Shown here in pieces: positions 50,801 through 59,173 of a DNA stretch of 59,417 nt. Below the pieces are notes generated by a model. That model was not told the origin of the DNA, did no database searches, and worked only from the letters and a program-made list of their open reading frames with translations. Origin of the DNA: Clostridia bacterium. Lineage in GTDB: Bacteria; Bacillota; Clostridia; Oscillospirales; CAG-382. The position numbers and the translations under genes were made by a program. The stretch is taken from assembly GCA_017560085.1 (NCBI GenBank), contig JAFYPA010000048.1, positions 1 through 59,417 on the forward strand. The letters are read 5' to 3'. Each line of letters begins with the position of its first letter. Position 1 is the stretch's first letter.

Positions 50801-51844
50801 GACGGAACGGAAAACATCTGGATTTATAAAAACAAGCTTTTCGATGTGGGTACGGTAGTGCTTAACGGCAATATCACCGCTTGGAAGATTGCTCCCAACC
50901 TCAGAAACGGAAAATTCGTAAATTCCGACGGAAGCGACTTTGTCATAGCGGATAAGCTCGCGCAGGACCTTTACTTCTTCTCCGAGGTCAAGAGCACAAG
51001 CGTAACAACCGAGGTCGGCACTCTTTATCTCAGATGCGACAAGGGAAATCCGGGCGAAATCTTTGATACGGTTGAATTCAACACAAGAACAAGCGGAATC
51101 AGAATCGGCGGAGAGGGCATCACAATAGACAACCTCTGTGTTATCCACGCGGGCGTGCACGGTGTTGCCGCAGGAACAACAAAGAATCTCACGGTAACAA
51201 ACTGCGAAATCGCATACATTGGCGGCTCCATTCAGCACTACAGCGAAACGGGTGTCCCCACAAGACTTGGTAACGGCGTTGAAATATACGGCTCTGCCGA
51301 CGGATACACCGTTGACAACTGCTACATTCACCATTGCTACGATGCGGGCATAACACATCAGTATCACGGCAAGGAAAGCAACCATATGTACAATATAAAG
51401 TATACAAATAACCTCATCGAGGATTGTGCATATTCCATAGAATACTTCAACAGCGACACAGATCCCCTTCCGACAACGGTTTACGAAGGCAGAAACTATC
51501 TTATAAGCGGAAATATTATGCGCCGTGCGGGCAATTCCTTCGGAAGACTTCCGGGAAATACCGCCTCCACACATCTTAAGGGATGGACAAGCGAGAACAA
51601 GTACGACAAGGGTACGTTCATCATAGAGGAAAACATCTTCGACAGAGCGGCGGGCTATATTCTCCAGACTCCCGCAAAGTATATCGAATGGCTTCCCGTA
51701 TACAGAAACAATACCTACGTTCAGAATCTCGGCGGAAAGCTCGGCTACTATGACGGCGACCTTATGTACTACGGAGCGGAGGCGGAGCTTATAATCAAAT
51801 ATATCCTCGGCGACATCGGAGCAAAGGTTTACTTTGTTTCGTAA
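47810..51844 (+). CDS. SLH-anchored surface protein with C-terminal parallel beta-helix (paralogue 3)
   Basis: This 1344-aa protein has a signal peptide (MRKILSVLSVLLLVFSMSAV). Three copies of the ~170-aa module follow, with ends MWLRPFG...VMFLESISFYG, MHFYPYG...VMYIGQFRFYD and IHVKPFG...EMYVNQIIFFK. An InlB-like repeat at about 404-485 separates the second and third. SLH motifs lie at about 657-847 (YMNGYSTGTFSPSGNMTRAEA, FSDVTADKWYHKY, YDNGDGTFRFAPDNTITRAEV). The beta-helix starts at about 912 (YYVSADGNDANDGLSE) and ends AKVYFVS. AAAGGAG precedes the ATG. It is the only beta-helix paralogue in an operon with a transporter. Function is probably surface carbohydrate binding or cleavage (inference). 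Confidence 0.88.
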   Translation: MRKILSVLSVLLLVFSMSAVCLAEESGGALYTASFFDTVSKKSGFEVNNKAAEIKAVTEDGRECVRITPTPTQAAAGKDANFNFYGGSLIKIPADVLAQSKKITVSCKYILPEGKESHISEMQLVILPSGGALSANLTANALAKPEPDKWTTVSFDIADSVKKLCTGSGEAVQMWLRPFGPSPRVLAENLAEYEVMFLESISFYGSADASANESGEAPKPGIISGTPIRREDMTDAKFTVDYPSKVAKIYDNTGILNKTDEADGIKCLSITPTPTLATADKKMNLDVYSLGIKGSDLDGVKFLGIPYKYVVPEGVTPCATAMQINTLSGHSIKYTSITEPVTNAWTEALFDIRQVAALFAKDGTTLNQMHFYPYGNALGTRMNQNEVMYIGQFRFYDSYPLKSKNFSISFRVDHPGAVGKGVDALVMKPEEKYTLPESPWKVEGAVFAGWKSSLDGKLYSAGTELLSEDTDIVYTAQFETETADEKILLFQNYQRGTVNGLKYCLEVSNVSFENSACVKVVPNRDFENAGSTVTVEGYSYDSARVSLNEYRYAAITYFCKDESPAETKFKMNFMTNGGALLKQYSKEASENLIYGEWAIATFDFSDVDAYLNPEKQSEVIRQIHVKPFGEIKVSEFSGNEEMYVNQIIFFKEKPSLNMYKSYMNGYSTGTFSPSGNMTRAEAVTVIARLAAGSDALVPTDKISAFSDVTADKWYHKYIAYVESLGYLAGYGESFLPDKAITRAEFVELVYNMGLLSDNGKNGVFTDVPASHPKASVISAAGKAGLVNGYDNGDGTFRFAPDNTITRAEVVTVINNAYGRASRTEDISADVRYLFSDVDKSHWAYGQICSATLSHLSNGSKWICSMTAPSSFYDLSSVDTSIGEAYIKELDGIAEKRAAELRSTESRYSVAGKVYYVSADGNDANDGLSEQTAWKTTAKVENAPLKPGDVVLFRRGDTFRNSFKASAGVTYSAYGEGEKPIINASPESGADASLWTLMDGTENIWIYKNKLFDVGTVVLNGNITAWKIAPNLRNGKFVNSDGSDFVIADKLAQDLYFFSEVKSTSVTTEVGTLYLRCDKGNPGEIFDTVEFNTRTSGIRIGGEGITIDNLCVIHAGVHGVAAGTTKNLTVTNCEIAYIGGSIQHYSETGVPTRLGNGVEIYGSADGYTVDNCYIHHCYDAGITHQYHGKESNHMYNIKYTNNLIEDCAYSIEYFNSDTDPLPTTVYEGRNYLISGNIMRRAGNSFGRLPGNTASTHLKGWTSENKYDKGTFIIEENIFDRAAGYILQTPAKYIEWLPVYRNNTYVQNLGGKLGYYDGDLMYYGAEAELIIKYILGDIGAKVYFVS

Positions 51845-51848
51845 TGAA

Positions 51849-51880
51849 TAAAAAATCGGGGCTGTATAAGCACAGCCCCG
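51849..51880 (-). terminator. Minus-strand terminator after the ThrE-type genes
   Basis: CGGGGCTGT (51857-51865) pairs with ACAGCCCCG (51872-51880). Read on the minus strand it is followed by ATTTTTT. Confidence 0.7.
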
Positions 51881-51892
51881 AAATCGGAGTTT

Positions 51893-51931
51893 TCCACAGA
51901 CAAGAGCTTTGTCTGTGGATTTTATTTATTT
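51893..51931 (+). terminator. Plus-strand terminator after SLH/beta-helix paralogue 3
   Basis: TCCACAGACAA (51893-51903) pairs with TTGTCTGTGGA (51909-51919), then TTTTATTTATTT. The two facing genes thus have separate terminators placed tail to tail. Confidence 0.75.
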
Positions 51932-52414
51932 GTCGGGATGCTCCCTGTAAAGCATTCTTGCCTTTTCCGAAAGTCTGTGATAAAGCCTTGACGAGGTCAC
52001 AACCGTAACCAGAGTGGAAACGGTAAGAATTCCGAGAGCAATTGCAATTGCAATTCCGAGCGTTACCGAGCCCTGCGAGAGAAAGCTGTCCCATTCTCCG
52101 ATAACGGCATACCGCATCGTGTAATACAGAGCACCTCCGGGGATAAGCGGAAGCACTGCAACGGCAAAAATATTGGTGGTCGGCGTGCGAAGAATCCTTG
52201 CGAAAACCTCCGCATAAATACCTACAACCGCGGAAGCAATAAAATAGCAGGTCGGCTCGGACTCAAAAAGCAGAGCGGAGGCAAGGTACGCCGCCCAGGA
52301 AAGAGCACCGCCCACCGAAACCGCAAAAATATGCTCCCTTTTGGAGCGGAACACCACGGAGAAGCCCAGTGTACCGAGCATAGCGGTAAGTATACCCACG
52401 AGTGCATTCATCAT
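51926..52414 (-). CDS. ThrE-type threonine/serine exporter, C-terminal subunit
   Basis: The 162-aa membrane protein is the ThrE_2/DUF3815-type half: NALVGILTAMLGTLGFSVVF, GGALSWAAYLASALL, VVGIYAEVFARILRTPTTNIFAVAVLPLIPGGALYYTM, with about five helices. It pairs with the larger ThrE-like subunit encoded just upstream. The start codon overlaps the upstream stop (ATGA), with GGAGGT five bases before it; the second ATG three bases later is equally possible. The usual role is export of threonine or serine, though many members are uncharacterised. Confidence 0.85.
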   Translation of the reverse strand: MMNALVGILTAMLGTLGFSVVFRSKREHIFAVSVGGALSWAAYLASALLFESEPTCYFIASAVVGIYAEVFARILRTPTTNIFAVAVLPLIPGGALYYTMRYAVIGEWDSFLSQGSVTLGIAIAIALGILTVSTLVTVVTSSRLYHRLSEKARMLYREHPDK

Positions 52415-53166
52415 ACCGCACCTCCCATAACAAAGACCGCGGCAAAATATCCGCCCGCAATTCCGACCGCAACAAGGCAAGCCTCAAGAAAACGCAGAAC
52501 GCCCGACATAATATCGCCGCCGATAAGGTCACGGAGCGAGTTCGTAAGGGCAAGACCGGGGATGAGGAGCATTATGTTGCCTATTATAATCTTGTCCGCA
52601 CTGTCCCCGAGTCCGAGCTTTACAAAAATCGTTGCAAGCACGGTTATAACAAACGAGGAAAACAGATTGGAAAATACCTTGTTTATTCCCTTGCGGTCAA
52701 TAAAAATAACGCACAGAAGAAGAAGCGCACCGATAAGAGCGGAAACAATTCCGTCAAACAGAGAGCCGCCGAAAAACACGGTGAAGGCTCCCGATGTCAG
52801 AAAGTGTGCGAAGAGCTGAAATGGCGTTGAGTAGTCCTTCTTCCCGAGGATTTCGGAGATATGCTTTTCCACATATTCGCCGTCGGGCTTCTTTGCACAT
52901 ATGAATCTTGAAAGGTTGTTGAGTCTGTCAAGCATATCAAGATCCGTTCTGTAGCTTTTTATTCTTCTTGTCTGGGTGTAGGTTTTTCCGTCAAAGTCCG
53001 CAGACACCACAATGCTTGAGGTGATGGTGAAAACGTCCACCCGTGAAGCACCGTAGGCGGAGCATATTCTGACTATACTGTCCTCAACCCTCGAGACCTC
53101 GGCACCGCTGCACAGCATTTTTTCGCCGATGGTGATGGCATCCGACAGAAGCCTTGCATATTCCAT
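52411..53166 (-). CDS. ThrE-type threonine/serine exporter, N-terminal subunit
   Basis: The 251-aa protein is the larger ThrE-like subunit (DUF1212 type). A cytoplasmic N-terminal part (LLSDAITIGEKMLCSGAEVSRVEDSIVRICSAYGA, TITSSIVVSA) is followed by about five membrane helices (FLTSGAFTVFFGG, GIVSALIGALLLLCVIFID, IIGNIMLLIPGLALTNSLRDLIGGD). Together with the downstream subunit it makes the two-component form of this exporter found in Firmicutes. AAGGAGG precedes the ATG. The substrate is inferred from the family. Confidence 0.88.
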   Translation of the reverse strand: MEYARLLSDAITIGEKMLCSGAEVSRVEDSIVRICSAYGASRVDVFTITSSIVVSADFDGKTYTQTRRIKSYRTDLDMLDRLNNLSRFICAKKPDGEYVEKHISEILGKKDYSTPFQLFAHFLTSGAFTVFFGGSLFDGIVSALIGALLLLCVIFIDRKGINKVFSNLFSSFVITVLATIFVKLGLGDSADKIIIGNIMLLIPGLALTNSLRDLIGGDIMSGVLRFLEACLVAVGIAGGYFAAVFVMGGAV

Positions 53167-53329
53167 GCGTATATCCTCCTTGATTTTATGTTGAGATTTA
53201 TACTGATATATAATACCACTCTTTTGTGTTTGTTTCTATACGAAATATATTAAAATGAGTAAAAAAACAAGAAAAAACAATTTTCCCCGTGAGATTTTAC
53301 CTCGTGCTTCGTTCTGTAATACACAACGG

Positions 53330-53401
53330 GATTGCAGAGCAATCTTGAAATGCATAATGCATAATGCATAATGCATAATCGAGGTGGACTGCTTCGCAGT
53401 C
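53330..53401. repeat. Heptamer/hairpin element, copy 11
   Basis: AATGCAT array 53349-53379 is flanked by GATTGC-AGA-GCAATC (53330-53344) and GACTGC-TTC-GCAGTC (53387-53401). It lies in the gap upstream of the secreted protein gene at 53457, followed by the shared segment GGAATTTAGGAGAAAATTTT near 53420. Confidence 0.72.
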
Positions 53402-53456
53402 TTCGAAAAATCAAAATTCGGAATTTAGGAGAAAATTTTTTACAAAGGAGACACCT

Positions 53457-54878
53457 ATGAAAAAATCAGTAGCAGGACTTATCATTGCGCTCGCAGCCGT
53501 ATTTACCGCTCTTACCGTAAACGCCGCCGAATGTGTAAAGGTCAGGATTGCACCCTACTATACGCAGATAGCCGATATGAGCGTATACAACCCCGCAATC
53601 GAATTTCCGATTCTTACATATAAGAATGTAACATATCTTCCGCTGACACACGGACTTTGCGCAAAGCTCGGTTATGCCGTCGGCTTTGATTCGGAAAAGG
53701 GATTTTTTATCACAAAGCACCAAGATATGGCTTATACACTCGACGAAAGTCCGCTTTTCGGAAAAGATGCGGAGAATTATTACGGAGTAGACTACACGGC
53801 ATATATTCCCGATTACCCGATTTACCTCAACGGAATCCGCATCGACAATACAAAGGAGGAATACCCCTTCCTCAATTTCAGAGGCATAACCTATCTTCCG
53901 CTGACCTACCGCTTCGGGGTGGAGGAAATGTGCCGTGATATAAAATGGTCGGAAACGGACGGCTTATTTCTGAATTCCGACCGCCGTCAGATATACGGTG
54001 ATTTCGGAAAGCACGATGAAAACGGCGTAACCCTCATAACACAAATTCAGGGCTATACCACGGAAAAGGCTTCGGACGGCACGATAGAATATCACCACTA
54101 TGCGGAAAGCTCAAAATACAGACTTCACTACGAAAACGAATTTGCCGAAAAGCTGGACGGCAAGCCCACCGAAAACGACTACGCACCGTACAGTCCCATC
54201 CCCGAATGCACCGAGATGACACTTGAAAACGGAAGCCTTTGCTATAGCTCCGAGCCCATTGTTCCCACAAATGCCCACAGCCAATACTCACGCAAATACG
54301 AGTTCGACGGAATAACCTTCATATGCACAAATCTTAATCTCGGCACAGCCCCCGCTCCGTACACGGCACACGGGGAGCATATTTTCGTTCTGAAGGATGG
54401 GAAAATCACACATCTTGCCGAGTGGGATACAAAAAACAACCTCACCAAAATTCTCTCCGACGGTGACGGTGGATATTACCTCTGCTCCGACTCCTATTCT
54501 CCCACGGGAGCAAGCCGATGGAGTAACCCCTACGCCTGCGTTTGGAGATATACAAATAACGGAGAATTCCTCGAGGTGACAATTCCCGACACAAACAGCA
54601 TAAGCGCAATAGGCACTCACGGTACAAAGCTTTACGTAAAGGCAATGTATTACGGAAGCGACAAGAGCCTTGCGATAAATTCCGAGCCTCCGATAAGTGC
54701 CGTCAACAGCGGATTTTACGAAATAGATACCCTTTCGGGAAATGCGAGAAGGCTATACCCATACATCTCGGGTAACTGCTTCCTTGCGGAAAACGGTATG
54801 CTGTACTGTCTGGCGGACTATACAGCTTTTCCGAGGGTGGTGAATCTTGTGACGGGAAGAATTGTGCCTTTTACTTGA
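53457..54878 (+). CDS. Secreted protein with copper-amine-oxidase-N-like repeats
   Basis: The 473-aa protein has a signal peptide (MKKSVAGLIIALAAVFTALTVNA). Two copies of a short beta motif follow: LTYKNVTYLPLTHGLCAKLGY (about 51-71) and LNFRGITYLPLTYRFGVEEM, as in Cu_amine_oxidN1 domains. Those domains are common in surface proteins of Clostridia and are not themselves oxidases. The C-terminal ~270 residues are beta-rich with repeated strand patterns, possibly a propeller. No SLH or sorting signal is present, so it is probably released or wall-associated through the repeats. AAAGGAG precedes the ATG. Confidence 0.72.
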   Translation: MKKSVAGLIIALAAVFTALTVNAAECVKVRIAPYYTQIADMSVYNPAIEFPILTYKNVTYLPLTHGLCAKLGYAVGFDSEKGFFITKHQDMAYTLDESPLFGKDAENYYGVDYTAYIPDYPIYLNGIRIDNTKEEYPFLNFRGITYLPLTYRFGVEEMCRDIKWSETDGLFLNSDRRQIYGDFGKHDENGVTLITQIQGYTTEKASDGTIEYHHYAESSKYRLHYENEFAEKLDGKPTENDYAPYSPIPECTEMTLENGSLCYSSEPIVPTNAHSQYSRKYEFDGITFICTNLNLGTAPAPYTAHGEHIFVLKDGKITHLAEWDTKNNLTKILSDGDGGYYLCSDSYSPTGASRWSNPYACVWRYTNNGEFLEVTIPDTNSISAIGTHGTKLYVKAMYYGSDKSLAINSEPPISAVNSGFYEIDTLSGNARRLYPYISGNCFLAENGMLYCLADYTAFPRVVNLVTGRIVPFT

Positions 54879-54928
54879 TTTCGGTATATTTTAACCAAAA
54901 TCTCCTTCAAAAAAGTTGCTTTTTTATA

Positions 54929-54957
54929 TTTACAAACCAAAATTTATATGATATAAT
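54929..54957 (+). promoter_or_regulatory. Sigma-A promoter for SLH/beta-helix paralogue 4
   Basis: TTTACA (54929-54934), 17-bp spacer, TATAAT (54952-54957) with an extended -10 TGA. It lies 60 bp before the ATG at 55018. Confidence 0.7.
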
Positions 54958-55017
54958 CAAATCGGAATACGGTCGTATGCAATACCTCCGTAAATAAAAT
55001 CCGGAAAGGAATATATC

Positions 55018-58000
55018 ATGAAAAACAACAAAAGAATACTCAGTCTGCTTTTGACACTTCTCATGACAATCGGTATGGTTTCCGTAACCGTAAGCCCCGC
55101 TATGGCTGTGCCTACGGGAAATACCGTTATCTTTGTCAAAACAGGCGCTGACGGTACGGGCGCAACTCCCGAATCACCTATGGGAAGCTTTGTTTCCGCA
55201 AACCAGAAGCTCGCAAATGCGGGCGGCGGTACTATGGTACTCGTAGGTCCTACGGAAATTACATCCAACACAGACTTCGGTCTCGGTGACGACTACGCCG
55301 CAAATATTCTGTTCACCTCCGTGTACGACGGCGTTGACTACAGAGAAACAGCGGATGCGGCTCTTATCTTTGCAAGCTCATGGAAGAATGCAGAGGTTCA
55401 TTGCTGTCTCGAATTCGAGAACATTACCTTTATAACAAAGGGTAACTATTGCTCCTTCTATGCAAACGGCTTCCCGCTTGTTTTCGGCAAGGGCATTACC
55501 TGTAAGACAGAGGGCGTAGACGCCGCTATCCCCACAAATTACCTCGGTATCTACGGCGGCTCTGCCAACGACCTTTCCGGTACAAAGAACTTCCCCGCAA
55601 ATACTTCCGTAACCGTTCTTTCCGGTACATTCTACGATATCAAGGGCGGCGGTAAGGGTAGCGCAGACAAGCCCAGACCTTCACTTTCCTCCACAATTAC
55701 GCTCGGTAAGGACGTAAAGGTTATGGGTGCTGTTGCATTCGACTTCAACGACAACGGCAAGGTTGAGGGCGAAAAGGTACTCATCAAGTACGACGGCACA
55801 AACGAAAAATCCCCCGAGGGTGCTACAAGAACTCACGAAATAACAGGCAACGGCTATGTAAGAGGCGGCTCCGAGCCGGGTACATTCTATATTCAGGCAC
55901 AGAAGGGCTATGCCGCAAGGATTGACGGCGAGCTCGTAAAGAACGGAGAATATATAAACGATGCAAAGACCGTAAAGTTTGCCTTTGAGGAATCCGACCT
56001 CAACAAGGCTGAGGAGCTTGCGGCTCTCCGTCCCACATTCTCCGCAGGCTTCCCCGGTGAATATATAAAGGGATATGACAACGGTGACGGCTCATTCTCC
56101 TTCAGACCCGCGGGAAATATCACAATCGCAGAAGCCTCCACAATTGTTGTAAGACTTCTCACCACAGAGGACAAAATCAAGGGCAGGTATACAACCGAAA
56201 GAGCAAAGGCAGAGGACTGGTTCTACGATAATATCGCATACCTCGACTCCTTCGAAACCTTTGAAGCCTTCGATAACTTTGACGGTAACCGTCAGATTAC
56301 AAGAGCGGAATTCGTTCAGCTTATTTCCACCTTCAAGAAGCTTTCTCCCAAGAGCGACGAAATAAAGTTCACAGATGTTCCCGCCGACCACAAGTACAGC
56401 GAGGCAATAAAGAATGCCACAAGAGCAAAGCTTGTAAACGGCTACGACAACGGTGACGGCACATTCTCCTTCAAGCCCGATGCATCCATCACAAGAGCAG
56501 AGGTTGTAACGGTTATCAACCGTGTATTCGATATGGCTGATATCGCGGTTATCAAGTACAAGGACTTCGAGTCCAAGTTTACCGATGTTGACCTTGAGCA
56601 CTGGGCGGTATATCAGATTATCGCGGCGGCAGGCGGTAAGGAAATCGACAAGAGCGGTCAGCTTGTAGGCTCGGGCGAGGTTGAACACGAGGCATTCGGT
56701 GAGGTTGTCTTTATAAAGGACGGCGGTACGGGCGACGGCTCAAGTGCGGAAAATGCCGCAAGCTATATGCAAGGCCACAGAATGATTAAGGACACGGGTA
56801 CTCTTGTTGTCTGCGGTCCTGTTGTTATGAACTCCAACTTTGACTTCACGCTCGGAAATACGGGCAAGGTGCTCATCACATCCGTATATGACGGCGTTGA
56901 CTACAGAGAAACGGCTGAAGCCGCAATCATCTTCGGCTCAAGCTGGAAGAACGGTGTTCCGAGAAGCGAAACAATCTTTGACAATATCGCATTTGTTTCA
57001 AGAGGCTCAAACTGCTCCATCTACTGCGACAACCAGAAGGTAACCTTCGGCAAGGACATTGTATGCGTTATCGAGGACGCAGGCGCGGCAATATCCGTAT
57101 ATGCGGGCAGTGCAAACGACCTCTCCAGCTGTGTAAACTACATAGACTCAACAAGCACTCACGTTTCCCACAACGGAAATTACTTCGGTAACCTCACCAT
57201 CAACAGCGGTGTATGGGCAAACGTAACGGGTACGGGTAACGGAAGTGAGGGCAAGCCCAGAGAAAATAACGGCTCTGTTGTTTCGATAAGCGGTAATGCC
57301 AAAATCGGCTCTGTAGCCTGCGGTACAAACGATAAGGTCGGCAGACTGATTAACGGTCTTCGTACGGTTATCTTCAACAATGTAAAGGACGTTATCGCCG
57401 ATGAGGCATCCTATGATATCTTTGTAAGCGTAACTGGTGCGGCATACGCAGAGGCTGTAGACGTAAAGAAGGACAGCATCACAATCAAGGTTACCGCAGA
57501 CAACGGCTCTGTCGTTGAGGGCGTAGCCGAGGACGGCACAATCACACTTACAGAAGCAGGCGGTCTTGTTGTCACCGAAAAGGACGGCAAGGTAACCGTA
57601 GCAAAGACGGGCACAGAGGGTGCGGCAGGCTCAGAGGAGGACAGAGCCGAATTCGTAACGGCAGAATACCTCAAGAGCATTGACGATATGGAGGCAAAGA
57701 GAATTGCCGAAATCAAGGCAACAAAGTCCGACATAAAGCCCAAGGACGGCAGAGTTGCATACTATGTTTCCTCCTCCGAGGGTGACGACAGCAACGACGG
57801 TAAGAGTCCCGAAAAGGCTTGGAAGACAATCAAGAAGGTACAGAGTGCATCCCTTCTTTCGGGCGATGTCGTATATTTCAAGAGAGGCGACACATGGAGA
57901 GGCGAACAGCTTCCCACAAAGCCGGGCGTATCCTACTCCGCATACGGTGAAGGCGAAAAGCCGGTAATCAGTATGTCTCCCTTTGACGGCGCAAAGCACG

Positions 58001-59100
58001 GCACATGGACACTCGTTGAGGGCTATACAAATATCTATAAGTACAGCGAAACCTTCCAAAACGATATCGGCTCAATCGCATTCAACGAAAGAACATACAG
58101 AGACATTTTCGCACAGAAGATGTGCTATGACTACAACGGTGGCAAGGCATACAGAAGAGAAGCTCCCAACACAGTAATCGAGGACATCCTCGCAGATATG
58201 AAGAACGACCTCGACTTCTGGCACGACTGCGGCGGCCCCAATGTTCAGGCTCCCTCGGGCAAGGGTCAGCTTTACCTCCGTTCCGATAAGGGCAATCCCG
58301 CAGAGAGATTCACAAACATCGAATTCAACCCCAGAATTTCCGCAATCACGGGTGCAAACAATGTAACGATTGACAACATCACGGTACGCCACGCAGGTAT
58401 TCACGGTGTATCCTGCGGTACAGTATCCAACCTCAAGGTGCAGAACTGTGTATTCGAATGGATAGGCGGCTCAATGCAGCACTACAGCAACGCATCGGGC
58501 AAGTCCCACAGCTTCACAAGACTGGGTAACGCAGTAGAGGTATACGGTGGCTGTGACGGCTACACGGTAGACAACTGCTATATCAAGGATGTATACGATG
58601 CAGGTGTAACACATCAGGTATCCGACTCCTCTGCGGGTGACTACGTTATGAAGAACGTTACCTATTCCAACAACGTAATTCTCAACTGTATCTACTCAAT
58701 CGAGCACTTCAACCGTCAGCCCGCAAGCGGCAACACCACAAGATACCTTGTGAACATCCTCTATAAGGACAACCTCTGCAGATTTGCAGGTAACTGCTTC
58801 GGCATGACAAGACCCGACAAGTCTGTTGCGGCTCACATCCGTTCCGGTGGAATTGTTGAAACGGCGAACTTTGTAATAGAAGGCAACATCTTCGACAGAA
58901 GTGAGGTTTCCCTCTTCACCCTCAAGGCGGGCGGTGATCAGGAAATTCAATGGAAGAACAACACCTACATCCAGAAGCTCGGCGGAAAATACGGCACAAT
59001 CAACAGCGTATCCAAGATTTACAACTCTCAGATAGCCTTTGAGGTCTCCACAGGCTTCAAGAACGCCGAGGTAGGCGGAACATATCTCTTCGTTAAGTAA
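55018..59100 (+). CDS. SLH-anchored surface protein with duplicated N-terminal module and C-terminal beta-helix (paralogue 4)
   Basis: This 1360-aa protein has a signal peptide (RILSLLLTLLMTIGMVSVTV). A beta-rich module lies at about 35-310, centred on ITSNTDFGLGDDYAANILFTS and SVYDGVDYRETADAALIF. SLH motifs follow at about 345-540 (YDNGDGSFSFRPAGNITIAEA, FTDVPADHKYSE, YDNGDGTFSFKPDASITRAEV). A second copy of the first module is at about 560-800 (SVYDGVDYRETAEAAIIF). The linker MEAKRIAEIKATKSDI leads into the beta-helix from about 913 (YYVSSSEGDDSNDGKSPE). SLH motifs thus sit between the duplicated modules rather than after them, and the 'PFG' modules of the other paralogues are absent. A terminator follows. 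The surface location is well supported; enzymatic activity is not known. Confidence 0.88.
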   Translation: MKNNKRILSLLLTLLMTIGMVSVTVSPAMAVPTGNTVIFVKTGADGTGATPESPMGSFVSANQKLANAGGGTMVLVGPTEITSNTDFGLGDDYAANILFTSVYDGVDYRETADAALIFASSWKNAEVHCCLEFENITFITKGNYCSFYANGFPLVFGKGITCKTEGVDAAIPTNYLGIYGGSANDLSGTKNFPANTSVTVLSGTFYDIKGGGKGSADKPRPSLSSTITLGKDVKVMGAVAFDFNDNGKVEGEKVLIKYDGTNEKSPEGATRTHEITGNGYVRGGSEPGTFYIQAQKGYAARIDGELVKNGEYINDAKTVKFAFEESDLNKAEELAALRPTFSAGFPGEYIKGYDNGDGSFSFRPAGNITIAEASTIVVRLLTTEDKIKGRYTTERAKAEDWFYDNIAYLDSFETFEAFDNFDGNRQITRAEFVQLISTFKKLSPKSDEIKFTDVPADHKYSEAIKNATRAKLVNGYDNGDGTFSFKPDASITRAEVVTVINRVFDMADIAVIKYKDFESKFTDVDLEHWAVYQIIAAAGGKEIDKSGQLVGSGEVEHEAFGEVVFIKDGGTGDGSSAENAASYMQGHRMIKDTGTLVVCGPVVMNSNFDFTLGNTGKVLITSVYDGVDYRETAEAAIIFGSSWKNGVPRSETIFDNIAFVSRGSNCSIYCDNQKVTFGKDIVCVIEDAGAAISVYAGSANDLSSCVNYIDSTSTHVSHNGNYFGNLTINSGVWANVTGTGNGSEGKPRENNGSVVSISGNAKIGSVACGTNDKVGRLINGLRTVIFNNVKDVIADEASYDIFVSVTGAAYAEAVDVKKDSITIKVTADNGSVVEGVAEDGTITLTEAGGLVVTEKDGKVTVAKTGTEGAAGSEEDRAEFVTAEYLKSIDDMEAKRIAEIKATKSDIKPKDGRVAYYVSSSEGDDSNDGKSPEKAWKTIKKVQSASLLSGDVVYFKRGDTWRGEQLPTKPGVSYSAYGEGEKPVISMSPFDGAKHGTWTLVEGYTNIYKYSETFQNDIGSIAFNERTYRDIFAQKMCYDYNGGKAYRREAPNTVIEDILADMKNDLDFWHDCGGPNVQAPSGKGQLYLRSDKGNPAERFTNIEFNPRISAITGANNVTIDNITVRHAGIHGVSCGTVSNLKVQNCVFEWIGGSMQHYSNASGKSHSFTRLGNAVEVYGGCDGYTVDNCYIKDVYDAGVTHQVSDSSAGDYVMKNVTYSNNVILNCIYSIEHFNRQPASGNTTRYLVNILYKDNLCRFAGNCFGMTRPDKSVAAHIRSGGIVETANFVIEGNIFDRSEVSLFTLKAGGDQEIQWKNNTYIQKLGGKYGTINSVSKIYNSQIAFEVSTGFKNAEVGGTYLFVK

Positions 59101-59114
59101 TTAAGAAAGAGGGG

Positions 59115-59146
59115 GCACCCCGACCGTTTGCGGTCGGGGGCTTTTG
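59115..59146 (+). terminator. Terminator after paralogue 4
   Basis: CCCCGACCG (59118-59126) pairs with CGGTCGGGG (59131-59139) around TTTG, followed by GCTTTTG. Confidence 0.75.
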
Positions 59147-59173
59147 TGTGTGGAGTGCAGATTTGGGATTTGT

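Noticed and set aside
113..53401. Heptamer arrays considered as CRISPR repeats
   Set aside because: Units are 7 bp and directly abutting, with no unique spacers, and no cas genes are present.
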